Below, one piece after another: positions 42,119-50,124 of a stretch of DNA of 64,000 nt. Position 1 is the first letter of the stretch. Each line of letters begins with the position of its first letter. This DNA comes from Nonomuraea muscovyensis (GTDB taxonomy: Bacteria > Actinomycetota > Actinomycetes > Streptosporangiales > Streptosporangiaceae), in the NCBI RefSeq assembly GCF_014207745.1, contig NZ_JACHJB010000001.1, positions 1,860,001-1,924,000 of the forward strand, given 5' to 3'. Below the pieces are notes generated by a model. It made no database searches and was not told the origin of the DNA. It worked only from the letters and a program-made list of their open reading frames with translations. The position numbers and the translations under genes are program-made.

Positions 42119-42785
42119 GGAACCAGTCGCACGCCAGGCGGGCGACCTCCTCCAGGGCGCCCTTCTCCTCGAACAGGTGGGACGCGCCCGGCACGATCTC
42201 CATGCGGGCCTCACCGGCCAGCAGCCGCAGCGCCTGCCGGTTCAGCTCGATGACCACCGTGTCGTTGCCGCCGACGACGAGCAGCGTGGGCTGGCGCACC
42301 TCGGGCAGGACGGCGCAGGCCAGGTCGGGCCGCCCGCCCCGCGACACGACCGCCCGCACCTCGGAGGGGCGGCGGGCGGCGGTCACCAGCGCGGCGGCCG
42401 CCCCGGTGCTCGCGCCGAACAGCCCGATGGCCGGCCTGCCGTCCGGGGCGTCGCCGCCGGGCGTGCCCGCCGGGAGCCAGTCGACGCCCCCCGCCCAGTC
42501 GACCAGCTCGGTCATCCGGTCGGAGAGCAGGCCGATGTCGAACCGCAGCTCGCGGCTCACCGTGTCGATCCGTTCCTCGGCCGGGGTGAGCAGGTCGGCC
42601 AGCACGGTCGCCAGGCCGGCCGCCTGTAGACAGGCGGCGACGTAGCGGTTGCGCGGGCTGTGGCGGCCGCTGCCGCTGCCGTGCGCGAACATCACCACGC
42701 CCCTCGGCCGAGCGGGCGTGGCGACATCCGCGTCCAGGACCGCGTCGGCCACGGGAACGCGCAGACTCTCCTCGACGACTGTCAT
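42105..42785 (-). CDS. dienelactone hydrolase-like alpha/beta hydrolase
   Basis: A 226-aa alpha/beta hydrolase: FAHGSGSGRHSPRNRYVA, nucleophile elbow GASTGA (S126), VVGGNDTVV and PGASHLFEE for the acid and histidine. This short DLH-like form often accompanies phosphoribosyltransferase domains in actinobacteria; none is fused here. ATG at 42785. Confidence 0.84.
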   Translation of the reverse strand: MTVVEESLRVPVADAVLDADVATPARPRGVVMFAHGSGSGRHSPRNRYVAACLQAAGLATVLADLLTPAEERIDTVSRELRFDIGLLSDRMTELVDWAGGVDWLPAGTPGGDAPDGRPAIGLFGASTGAAAALVTAARRPSEVRAVVSRGGRPDLACAVLPEVRQPTLLVVGGNDTVVIELNRQALRLLAGEARMEIVPGASHLFEEKGALEEVARLACDWFLTRL

Positions 42786-42882
42786 GACCGTCCCGTCGGG
42801 CGCGCGTGGTCGGTCGCGAGGATGCCCGCACCCTCGCGACCTGCCGATACACCCAGCGTACGCCTTCACCTTCCGGCGTCTC

Positions 42883-43287
42883 CTACAGCGCCAGCAGGGC
42901 GCTGACGGGCATCCGGCCGTCGGACAACGGCCGGATGGCGATGCGCAGCAGGGCGAGCGCGTTGTCGTCGCCCGCGATGCGGTTGGCGCTCAGCACGCCG
43001 CACGCCTCGCAGTGGTGGATGATCAGCCACTCGCCGTCGCCGCGCACGGTGACACTGAGCGCCACCATGCGCCCCCGGCAGCCCGCCCGCCGGTCACCCG
43101 GCACCCGGTGGTCGACGTGCAGGCTGGTCAGGCAGTGCGGGCAGTGGTTGCGGTGGGCCGTGCCAGGTGCGTCGACCGGCACGTCGAGCCGGCAGCCGAC
43201 GCACCGGAACGCCTCACGGGGCTCGCCCCGCCGCGGGTCCTTGCGCCGTTGCGGCCGGGCCGCGACCGGTTTGCGGCGCGGCATCAC
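42883..43287 (-). CDS. RNHCP-domain zinc-ribbon protein, second of a pair
   Basis: A 134-aa protein of the RNHCP family: FRCVGCRLDV, the name-giving HRNHCPHCLTSLHVD, CRGRM, and a second metal site HHCEACGVLSANRIAGDDN. Function unknown; probably zinc-binding. About 45% similar by eye to its upstream neighbour; the ATG overlaps that gene's stop by 4 bp. A basic, proline/arginine-rich N-terminal extension is extra compared with its twin. Confidence 0.85.
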   Translation of the reverse strand: MMPRRKPVAARPQRRKDPRRGEPREAFRCVGCRLDVPVDAPGTAHRNHCPHCLTSLHVDHRVPGDRRAGCRGRMVALSVTVRGDGEWLIIHHCEACGVLSANRIAGDDNALALLRIAIRPLSDGRMPVSALLAL

Positions 43288-43646
43288 AGGTCTCCGAACG
43301 CTTCCAGCGGGAACGGCGGCTGGGCCAGCGGACGCACCGCCATCCGCATGAGGATGAGCTGGTTGTCGTCACCGGCGATCGGGTTGGAGGTGAGCTCGCC
43401 GCAGCGGGCGCACCGGTGGATTACCATCCAGGCGCCGCTGCGCAGCACCGCGATGGAGATCGGGTTCATCCGCGACCGGCACTCCGACGGCCCGCCCTCG
43501 ACCCGGTCGAGGACGTGCAGGGAGTGCAGGCAGCTCGGGCAGTGGTTGCGCCGGCCGCCGTCGGGAGCGGTGACGGTGACGGTGAGTCCGCAGCGGACGC
43601 AGGTGAAGGTAGCAGTGATGGTACGGGTCTTGTCGTTGGTGGACAC
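43284..43646 (-). CDS. RNHCP-domain zinc-ribbon protein, first of a pair
   Basis: A 120-aa RNHCP protein: FTCVRCGLTV, RRNHCPSCLHSLHVLD, CRSRMNPIS and HRCARCGELTSNPIAGDDN. GTG start with AAGGAG upstream. Tandem duplicate with the next gene, translationally coupled. Confidence 0.85.
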   Translation of the reverse strand: MSTNDKTRTITATFTCVRCGLTVTVTAPDGGRRNHCPSCLHSLHVLDRVEGGPSECRSRMNPISIAVLRSGAWMVIHRCARCGELTSNPIAGDDNQLILMRMAVRPLAQPPFPLEAFGDL

Positions 43647-43977
43647 CCTGGGTTACTCCTTGCCGGGATTGTGCTTGTGAACAGCAAGGAAGCCCGAGCG
43701 GACCTCGCGCGATCATGCGTGACCGGGCAGGCCTGGCACGGTGGGCGCCCCGGGTCCGTCAGAGACGACGGCGGTGGGACGAGTCCACGGTGGGGCGAGG
43801 CGCGCCGGGCGCGGGGCGGGTCATAAACCACCACTCTCCTGGGGGCGCACAGCCACCCATGGGATAGACGACAGGACAACCGCGAGCGTAACAACGTGCC
43901 GCTCGCGGTCGCCAACAGTTTTCGGTCGCGGTCGCGGTCGCGGTCGTGACGCGGGTCGCGGTCGTGACGCGGGTCGG
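43647..43977. other. 331-bp intergenic region with short tandem repeats
   Basis: Holds the RNHCP promoter region and, at about 43920-43975, repeats of GGTCGC followed by two copies of an 18-bp unit containing GTCGTGACGCG. No gene seen. Confidence 0.5.
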
Positions 43978-45726
43978 TCATTCGGTGAGGGCGGTGCTCC
44001 TGACACGGTCGTCGTGCGGGCGGTGGTGCCGGATGCGGGCACCCACCCGCCTGAGCCTGATCCCGTCCCGGCGGTGGGCCGGTTCCAGCACGATCGAGCG
44101 CGCTCCCCGCGGCACGTGCCGCAGGTCGTGCGTGATGAGGATCGTGGTCCGCCCAGCCATCAGCCGTCGCAACGGCTCCATGACGCGCCCGGCCGTCACC
44201 TCGTCCAGCCCGGTCATCGGCTCGTCGAGCACCAGCACCGGCGCGTCGCGCACCAGCGCTCTGGCGATGGCGATGCGCTGCCGCTGCCCGCCCGACAGGA
44301 GCCTGCCTCGCTGCCCGACCGGCGTCTCGTACCCCCGGGGCAGCGTGCTGACGAAGTCGTGCACCCCGGCCAGCTCCGCGGCGCGGATCACCTGGTCGAG
44401 CGTGGCCCCCGGACGGCCGTAGGCGATGTTCTCCCGCACCGTGCCGGAGAACAGCATGCTCTCCTGGTGCAGGACGGTGACGTTGTCGCGGAGCGAGGCC
44501 CGCGTCAGGTCACGGATGTCCACGCCGTCGAGCAGGATCCGCCCCGAGTCCGGTTCGTAGAACCTCAGCAGCAGCTTGGCCAGGGTCGACTTGCCCGCCC
44601 CGCTCGGTCCGGTGCAGACGATGAGCTGCCCCGGCTCGGCGGTGAAGGACACCTGCTGGAGCGTCGGCCGCCGGCGGCCCGGGTAGGTGAAGTCGACGTC
44701 CTCGAACTCGACATGCCCGCGGCTGCGCGAGACGAGGGTGATGGCGGTGCGGCGGTCGGTGACGGCCGGCCGCGACCGCAGGACCTCCATGACCCGGTCG
44801 GAGCCTGCCGCGGCCTCCGACACCGACAGCGCGATCTCGCCCAGCCCCTGCACGGCCGGGTAGAGCAGCGCCAGGTACGCGGCGAAGGCCAGCAGGCCGC
44901 CCAGTGTCAGGCGCCCGGCGGCGATCTCCCACGCGCCGAAGCCGAGGATGACGATCATGCTGACGGTCTCGATGACCTGCACGATCGGGCCGTACAGGCC
45001 GGACAGGCGGGCCTGCGACATGTTGGCGCGCAGCCAGCCGCGCCCCTCCACGTGCAGCCGCCTGGACTCGGTGGCCTGGCGGTTGTACGCCTGCACCAGC
45101 GACTGGTTGGCCAGGCTCTCCTCGATGACGCTGTTCATCGCGCCGTTGCTGAGCCGCTCGCTGGCGGCGGCGGTCCTGAACCGGCCCGCGAACACCTTCG
45201 ACACCACGAGGAAGCAGGGGATCAGCGCCATCGTGATCAGCGCGAGGTCCCACCGGACGAAGAAGGCCGCCCCGGCGAAGAAGATGACGCTGGCCACGGT
45301 GGTGAACACCTTGACCAGCCCCGATCCCACCAACTGCTCGATCGACTCGATGTCGTCGGTGAGCCGGGCCATCAGGTCGCCCAGCCTGCGGTTCTCGAAG
45401 TAGTCCGGTGACAGCGTCTGGACGTGGGCGTAGATCCTGTCGCGCAGCTTGAGCAGGAACCGTTCGGCCGCGAGGGCGGTGACGTACGCACCGCCGAACG
45501 CGCTCGCGCCGGCGAGCGCCGCGAGGCCCAGCCAGGCCGCCGCGGGCCGCCAGAAGGCCCCCAGGTCCCGTGTCACGAGCACCTCGTCGGTGATGTGCCC
45601 GAACAGGGCGATCGCGGCGACCTCGCTGAGGGCGGCCGCGATCGCGAACACCCCGCCGACCGCGAACAGCCAGCGCAGCCCCCGCGTGTCCGGCCAGAAC
45701 TCCCGGAAGGTACGGCGGATGGACAC
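43978..45726 (-). CDS. ABC exporter, fused membrane and ATPase domains
   Basis: About 582 aa, a half-transporter of the exporter type. Six membrane segments (first GLRWLFAVGGVFAIAAALSE) precede the ATPase: Walker A GPSGAGKST, Q-loop HQESMLF, signature LLSGGQRQR, Walker B VLVLDEPMTGLDE, H-loop ITHDLRH. It has no C39 peptidase domain at the N-terminus. GTG 45726 (VSIRRTFREFW) gives a normal distance to TM1; upstream in-frame ATGs (for example near 45840) would overlap the small peptide gene. It ends with an arginine-rich tail. Preceded by a hairpin and a Gly/Trp-rich peptide gene, so peptide export is a plausible role. Confidence 0.85.
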   Translation of the reverse strand: MSIRRTFREFWPDTRGLRWLFAVGGVFAIAAALSEVAAIALFGHITDEVLVTRDLGAFWRPAAAWLGLAALAGASAFGGAYVTALAAERFLLKLRDRIYAHVQTLSPDYFENRRLGDLMARLTDDIESIEQLVGSGLVKVFTTVASVIFFAGAAFFVRWDLALITMALIPCFLVVSKVFAGRFRTAAASERLSNGAMNSVIEESLANQSLVQAYNRQATESRRLHVEGRGWLRANMSQARLSGLYGPIVQVIETVSMIVILGFGAWEIAAGRLTLGGLLAFAAYLALLYPAVQGLGEIALSVSEAAAGSDRVMEVLRSRPAVTDRRTAITLVSRSRGHVEFEDVDFTYPGRRRPTLQQVSFTAEPGQLIVCTGPSGAGKSTLAKLLLRFYEPDSGRILLDGVDIRDLTRASLRDNVTVLHQESMLFSGTVRENIAYGRPGATLDQVIRAAELAGVHDFVSTLPRGYETPVGQRGRLLSGGQRQRIAIARALVRDAPVLVLDEPMTGLDEVTAGRVMEPLRRLMAGRTTILITHDLRHVPRGARSIVLEPAHRRDGIRLRRVGARIRHHRPHDDRVRSTALTE

Positions 45727-45772
45727 GGCCGGCGCGAGCGCCGCCCGGTCCGCCCGGTCCCTGGCAGAGAGC

Positions 45773-45801
45773 GAGAGCCGGCGGGTAGCCCGCCGGCTCT
45801 C
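45773..45801. terminator. 13-bp perfect hairpin between peptide gene and ABC exporter
   Basis: Arms 45773-45785 and 45789-45801, 13 bp, perfectly paired with a 3-nt loop, starting 11 bp after the peptide's stop. No T-run. This is the layout of an attenuator that gives more message for a precursor peptide than for the downstream transporter. Confidence 0.65.
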
Positions 45802-45812
45802 ACTTGGGGCTT

Positions 45813-45962
45813 CTACCACCACCAGCCCCGGCGGCGCCATCCGCCGCCCCATCCGCAGCCGCCACCGCCCCACCAGCGGCGGCGACAGCCTCCCCATCCG
45901 CCGCATCCGCAACGGCGTCGTCCGCAGCCGCCCCAGCCGGCCTTGAATCCGTTGAGCGTCAT
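45813..45962 (-). CDS. 49-residue Gly/Trp/Arg/Cys-rich peptide
   Basis: Reads M-T-L-N-G-F-K-A-G and then a repetitive core of glycine (19 in all), tryptophan (9), arginine (9, as three RRR triplets at 15-17, 27-29, 43-45) and cysteine (5: residues 13, 18, 20, 26, 36), ending RRRGWWW and a TAG. The ATG at 45962 has a G-rich GGGGGAGA ribosome binding site about seven bases upstream and an AT-rich region before it. A strong hairpin and an ABC exporter gene follow on the same strand. It has almost no leader, so it is not a standard lanthipeptide or lasso precursor; it could be a ribosomally made antimicrobial, a metal-binding peptide or a new peptide class. No known family recognised. Confidence 0.6.
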   Translation of the reverse strand: MTLNGFKAGWGGCGRRRCGCGGWGGCRRRWWGGGGCGWGGGWRRRGWWW

Positions 45963-46475
45963 CGCGCTCTCCCCCCCGTGATCGGGATTTTCATTTCAAA
46001 ACGGGACGTTAGCACCCACATCCACATAAATCACTACTAATCCCGGTCATTAAATGAGACTTGACCGGACACGCCGCCGAAAGCCCTGGTTGCGCACTTG
46101 CGGTAAATGACCAGCAAATATTCGTGTACGCGTTCTTACTCCTACGTTGGTTTAACCTTCAACACGCGGTTCGACCAGCGAGGATGCCTGCCACACAGCA
46201 GCGCCGGCGGCCCCGATCCGGCATTTCGCGCAAATGCCGACTCATGCCCGCCGAGGCTCTGACCAGCGGCGGCGAACGGCCGATGAAGTGAACTCCGGAG
46301 TAACGTCGCCGGGGCCGTCCCGTCCATCCGCAGCGATTGCGCTCTCACCCGACCGGGCGACGGACTCCCTCTTGAGAGGGAGCCGACAGATCGCCCGGCT
46401 CGGCGATCCCTCCGGACCAGGGCGAACGCCAGGATTGCGGCACGACCTCAGCCCCCCCTGAAGGAGCCACCGCAG
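45963..46475. other. 513-bp divergent intergenic region, partly AT-rich
   Basis: Bases about 45980-46160 are strikingly AT-rich for this DNA and should hold the leftward promoter of the peptide gene. A 7-bp hairpin (46365-46371 with 46376-46382) lies before the rightward operon. No gene seen. Confidence 0.5.
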
Positions 46476-47060
46476 ATGAACGTCCGCACCGCCTTCGTCG
46501 CCGCCCCGCTGCTGATCCTGGCCTACGGGCTGATCAGGATCGCCGACGGTTTCGACGGCGAACGGGGTCCGGGTCTCGCCTGGACCACCGGCCATCTCGC
46601 CTTCCTCGCCGCCCTGGTGCTCTTCGTCCCGATATTTCGTGAGATGAGGCGGATGCTGGGCGGCACCCCCTTGGCCACCGCCGGCCTCGTGATCGGCGTC
46701 GCGGGCCTGGCCTGCGCGGGCACCCAGTTCGTGATCGACATCGTCGTGGGCTTCATGGCCGCCGACCACGCCGGGATGGGCGTGCTGTTCGACCAGGTGA
46801 AGGCCGTACCGGGCGTCCAGCTCGCCGTCTACGACGCCGGGCCCTTCCTCTTCTACGCCGCCCAGCTCATGCTCGTCACCCACCTCGCCGCGCGCCGCCT
46901 GGTCAAGGCGTGGACGCCCCTGCTCGTGCTGCTCGACCTCGCGCTGCCGATCATCGACCGCGACTTCATCCCCGTGGGCGCGCTGCTGCTGCTGGTCTCG
47001 TTCCTGCCGCTGGCCCGCCGTTCCGCGCCCGCGCCCAGGCACATCCCCGTCCATGCGTGA
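46476..47060 (+). CDS. hypothetical integral membrane protein
   Basis: A 194-aa protein with about six hydrophobic segments (AFVAAPLLILAYGLIRIA, LAFLAALVLFVPIF, AGLVIGVAGLACAGTQFVI, ALLLLVSFLPLA). The ATG has GAAGGAG upstream. It overlaps the histidine kinase gene by 8 bp, so it belongs to that operon and may be a sensor partner or an output protein. Confidence 0.75.
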   Translation: MNVRTAFVAAPLLILAYGLIRIADGFDGERGPGLAWTTGHLAFLAALVLFVPIFREMRRMLGGTPLATAGLVIGVAGLACAGTQFVIDIVVGFMAADHAGMGVLFDQVKAVPGVQLAVYDAGPFLFYAAQLMLVTHLAARRLVKAWTPLLVLLDLALPIIDRDFIPVGALLLLVSFLPLARRSAPAPRHIPVHA

Positions 47061-48273
47061 GACCGGGCGTCCGGCTGCCGCCCGGTTCACGGAAAGATGG
47101 GACGCCGTGCCCCATCCGACACTGGTCGACATGGCCCTCCGCCGCTTGCGAGCGCTCCCCACCCTGCTGGTGGACGGGGCGCTCGCCGCCGTCATCCTGG
47201 TCGTCCAGATGTGGCCGCTGCTGACGGCCGACGACCGCACCGGCCTCCCGTGGGACTGGTGGGGCTACGTGGTCGTCGTCGCTGCGTCGGCGCCGCTGGT
47301 GTGGCGGCGCCGCGCACCCGCCGTCGTGCTCGTCGCCAGCCTCTGCGCCGGCTCCCTGTACGACCTCGCCGACCACGTGGCGCGCCAGCCCATCTGGTAC
47401 GGCGCCCTCGTCGCGTTCTACACGGTCGCCTCCCGCTCGGTCCGCTGGCTGCGGCTGACCATGCTGGTCTTCACCCTCACCGGCGGCCTCGCGACGGTCG
47501 GCTCGTCCGAGACCGCCCTGCGCGGAGTCGTGCTGTTCGTCGCCGCGTACGCCATCGGCCGGGCCGCCGCCACCTCCCGCGCGCACGCGGCCGCCCTGGA
47601 GGAACGCGCCGAACAACTGGAGAGGGAGCGTCAGATGGAGGCCGAACGCGCGGCCGAGCGGGAGCGGGCCAGGATCGCCCGCGACATGCACGACATCCTC
47701 GCCCACGCGGTCAGCCTCATGGTCGTCCAGGCCGAAGCCGGGCCCGTGGTGGTCAGGAGCGACCCGGCCCGGGCCGAGGCGGCCTTCGACGCGATCGCGG
47801 CCACCGGACGTGACGCGATGGGGCAGCTCAGGCGGATGCTCGGCCTGCTCAAGGAGGACGAGGCGCCGCGCGCGCCGCAGCCGACCGTGGACGACCTGCC
47901 CGCGCTGGCGCGACAGGTCTCGGGCGCCGGGCTCGAGGTGGGCTTCAGCTCCTCCGGCACCCCCCGGGCACTCGCCCCGGACAGCGCCGTCGCCGCGTAC
48001 CGCATCACGCAGGAGGCGCTCACCAACACCGTCAAGCACGCCGGGGCCCGCCACGCGGACATCCGGCTGACCTGGGAGGACGGCGGCCTCCTGATCGACA
48101 TCACCGACGACGGCCGGGGCTCGGGCCACGGGCTGCCCTCCGGCGGGCACGGCCTCATCGGCATCCGCGAGCGCGCCGCCGCCTGCGGCGGCACCGCCAC
48201 GGCCGGGCCGCGCCCGGACGGCCCGGGGTTCCAGGTGTCGGCACGGCTGCCGGTGGCGGGGCCGTGCCCGTGA
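47053..48273 (+). CDS. NarL-type sensor histidine kinase
   Basis: Up to 406 aa. Four to five membrane segments (residues about 38-170), a coiled stretch, then HisKA_3 dimerisation domain with phospho-acceptor H213 in RDMHDILAHAVS, and an ATPase domain with N-box EALTNTVKHA, G1 DDGRGSG and G2 HGLIGIRERA. The start overlaps the preceding membrane protein; starts at 47107 (GTG) or 47131 (ATG) are also possible. Partner of the response regulator 43 bp downstream. Confidence 0.88.
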   Translation: MRETGRPAAARFTERWDAVPHPTLVDMALRRLRALPTLLVDGALAAVILVVQMWPLLTADDRTGLPWDWWGYVVVVAASAPLVWRRRAPAVVLVASLCAGSLYDLADHVARQPIWYGALVAFYTVASRSVRWLRLTMLVFTLTGGLATVGSSETALRGVVLFVAAYAIGRAAATSRAHAAALEERAEQLERERQMEAERAAERERARIARDMHDILAHAVSLMVVQAEAGPVVVRSDPARAEAAFDAIAATGRDAMGQLRRMLGLLKEDEAPRAPQPTVDDLPALARQVSGAGLEVGFSSSGTPRALAPDSAVAAYRITQEALTNTVKHAGARHADIRLTWEDGGLLIDITDDGRGSGHGLPSGGHGLIGIRERAAACGGTATAGPRPDGPGFQVSARLPVAGPCP

Positions 48274-48316
48274 GCAGGAGCGTGAACATGAGGGACAGGA
48301 AGGGGAGGGTGTGGCT

Positions 48317-48979
48317 GTGAGCGTGCGCATCGTGGTGGCGGACGACCAGGAACTGGTCCGGGGCGGGTTCGCGATGATCCTGGACGCCCAGCCCGACATC
48401 GACGTGGTCGCCGAGGCGGACGACGGCGTCGCGGCTGTGGCGGCCGTCCGCGAGCACGAGCCCGACGTGCTGCTGCTGGACATCCGCATGCCCAGGATGG
48501 ACGGCATCGAGGCGGCCAGGATCGTGTGCGCCGAGACGGGCTGCCGGGTGCTCATGCTGACCACGTTCGACCACGACGACTACGTCTACGACGCGCTGCG
48601 GGCGGGCGCCAGCGGGTTCCTGCTCAAGGACGTGCGCCGCGACGACCTGGTGAACGCCGTCCGCGTGGTGGCGGCCGGCGAGGCGCTGCTGGCGCCGACG
48701 GTGACCCGCAGGCTCATCTCGCAGTTCGCCGCGGGTCCGGCGGCCCGGCCCCGGCAGACCCGCGCCGAGGCGCTGGAGGTGCTGACCGCCCGGGAACGCG
48801 AGACGTTGCAGCTCATCGCCCGCGGACTGTCCAACGCGGAGATCGCCGAGGCCATGGTGGTGAGCGAGCACACGGTGAAGACGCACGTCAGCAACCTGCT
48901 GGCCAAGCTGGGGCTGCGCGACCGGGTGCAGGCCGTGATCGCCGCGTACGAGGCGGGGCTGGCCGTGCCGGGTGCGTAG
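48317..48979 (+). CDS. LuxR/NarL-type response regulator
   Basis: A 220-aa regulator: receiver domain with acidic pair ADD (9-10), phosphorylation site D55 in LLLDIRMPRMDG, T in MLTTFD and lysine in LLKD; C-terminal LuxR helix-turn-helix (LTARERETLQLIARGLSNAEIA, VSEHTVKTHVSNLLAKL). GTG 48317 has GGGAGG eight bases upstream. Cognate to the preceding kinase; possible targets include the nearby peptide/ABC locus. Confidence 0.9.
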   Translation: MSVRIVVADDQELVRGGFAMILDAQPDIDVVAEADDGVAAVAAVREHEPDVLLLDIRMPRMDGIEAARIVCAETGCRVLMLTTFDHDDYVYDALRAGASGFLLKDVRRDDLVNAVRVVAAGEALLAPTVTRRLISQFAAGPAARPRQTRAEALEVLTARERETLQLIARGLSNAEIAEAMVVSEHTVKTHVSNLLAKLGLRDRVQAVIAAYEAGLAVPGA

Positions 48980-49183
48980 GCCCGAGAGCGTCGGGCAGGC
49001 GGGCCCTCATGACCACGGCGATCGAGGAGTGCGACGCCGAGCGCGGCGGCGGCTCCCGGCGGGCCACGACCCGCTGAGAGCCGCCTGAGGCGGGCGGTTC
49101 GCGGCACGAATGGCACGATGGGTGGATCGGGCACGACTCCAGGTGATCCAATGAGCCGTGCCGTCACCATCCGAGGAGGCCCG

Positions 49184-49396
49184 TTGACCGACAACCTCGA
49201 CCTCGCCGCGAGTGCCCAGGAGCTGGCGGACGCCGCACCCGCGGGATCGCTCGACCGCGCCGCGGCGGCGTCCGTGGCCATCACCCTGGCCACGACCCGC
49301 GACACGGCCCAGGCCAGGCAGACGCTCGACGGGCTGGCTCCCGACGACGTGCGGCGGGCGGCGCTGCGGCTCTTCGACCGCCTGCAGGACTCCTGA
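49184..49396 (+). CDS. small conserved-type hypothetical protein
   Basis: About 70 aa (LTDNLDLAASAQELADAAPA...LRLFDRLQDS), helical and alanine-rich. The TTG at 49184 is chosen for its perfect GAGGAGG ribosome binding site; ATG 49151 is an alternative. No function known. Confidence 0.6.
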   Translation: MTDNLDLAASAQELADAAPAGSLDRAAAASVAITLATTRDTAQARQTLDGLAPDDVRRAALRLFDRLQDS

Positions 49397-49444
49397 CGCC
49401 AGACCGTAGCCCTCGTCGCGGAGCGCGGCGAGGGTGACCGCGTC

Positions 49445-50059
49445 CTAGGCGGTGGGCCGCTCCTGGCCCGGGGCGCGCAGGTGAGTCACCAGCCGTTCCA
49501 CCTGCTCGGCGTAGTGGGCGCCGAACTCGGGTGAGGCCGGATCGAGGCCCATGGCCGCCCGGACGAGCTGCGGGAAGGAGACGCCCGCCGAGGCCACGGC
49601 GAACAGCATCACCAGCAGCGCGGCCGGGTCGACGTCGGCGGGGATCTCACCGGCCTCCTGCCTGGCCCGCAACCGCTCGACGTTGCTTCGCATGTCCTCC
49701 TCCAGCGCCGGGTCCGGCCGCCCGTCGTCGGCTAGGCCCTGCCAGATCATGACCTTGCCGAAGTCGCGGTGGGCCGTGGTGGCCCGGACGTAGTCGGCGA
49801 CGAGCCGTCCGAGCGGGGCGTCCTGGTCGGCGAAGGCGCTCTCCTGGCTCTGCCAGCGTCCGGTCAGCGCCTCGTACAGGCCCTCCTTGCCGCCGAAGTA
49901 GTAGGAGATCAGCTGCTTGTTGACGCCGGCGCCGGCGGCGATCTCGCTCACCCGCGCCCCGGCGAAGCCCTTCGCCGCGAACTCGCGCAGCGCCGCGTCC
50001 AGGATGCGCGCCTTCGTGCGCTCGGGGTCGCGCTGCTTCTCCTCTGGTGCTCGCCTCAT
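49445..50059 (-). CDS. TetR-family transcriptional regulator
   Basis: A 204-aa regulator: RTKARILDAALREFAAKGFA, helix-turn-helix RVSEIAAGAGVNKQLISYYF, then a TetR_C ligand domain. Divergent from an FAD monooxygenase gene; the 65-bp gap holds two palindromes covering the monooxygenase promoter, the normal design for a TetR repressor and its target. Confidence 0.88.
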   Translation of the reverse strand: MRRAPEEKQRDPERTKARILDAALREFAAKGFAGARVSEIAAGAGVNKQLISYYFGGKEGLYEALTGRWQSQESAFADQDAPLGRLVADYVRATTAHRDFGKVMIWQGLADDGRPDPALEEDMRSNVERLRARQEAGEIPADVDPAALLVMLFAVASAGVSFPQLVRAAMGLDPASPEFGAHYAEQVERLVTHLRAPGQERPTA

Positions 50060-50074
50060 GCCGCCCCACACTAT

Positions 50075-50118
50075 CAACCATCCGGATGGTTGACAGAATC
50101 ATCCGTCTGGATGATAGT
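50075..50118 (+). promoter_or_regulatory. TetR operators and leaderless promoter of the monooxygenase
   Basis: A perfect 18-bp palindrome (50075-50092, half-site CAACCATCC) and a second inverted repeat with 7-bp arms (50098-50115, ATCATCC/GGATGAT). A consensus -35 TTGACA (50090-50095), 17-bp spacer and -10 GATAGT (50113-50118) overlap them. Transcription would start at about 50125, the A of the ATG. Confidence 0.75.
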
Positions 50119-50124
50119 TGCCTC

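Noticed and set aside
43741..45411. Long + strand frames opposite the ABC exporter
   Set aside because: Shadow of the exporter gene, whose ATPase motifs are unambiguous.
45800..45960. Pro/His/Gln/Arg-rich + strand peptide frames over the Trp-rich peptide gene
   Set aside because: No ribosome binding site; it is the complement of the Gly/Trp codons on the minus strand, where start, ribosome binding site, stop and hairpin fit together.
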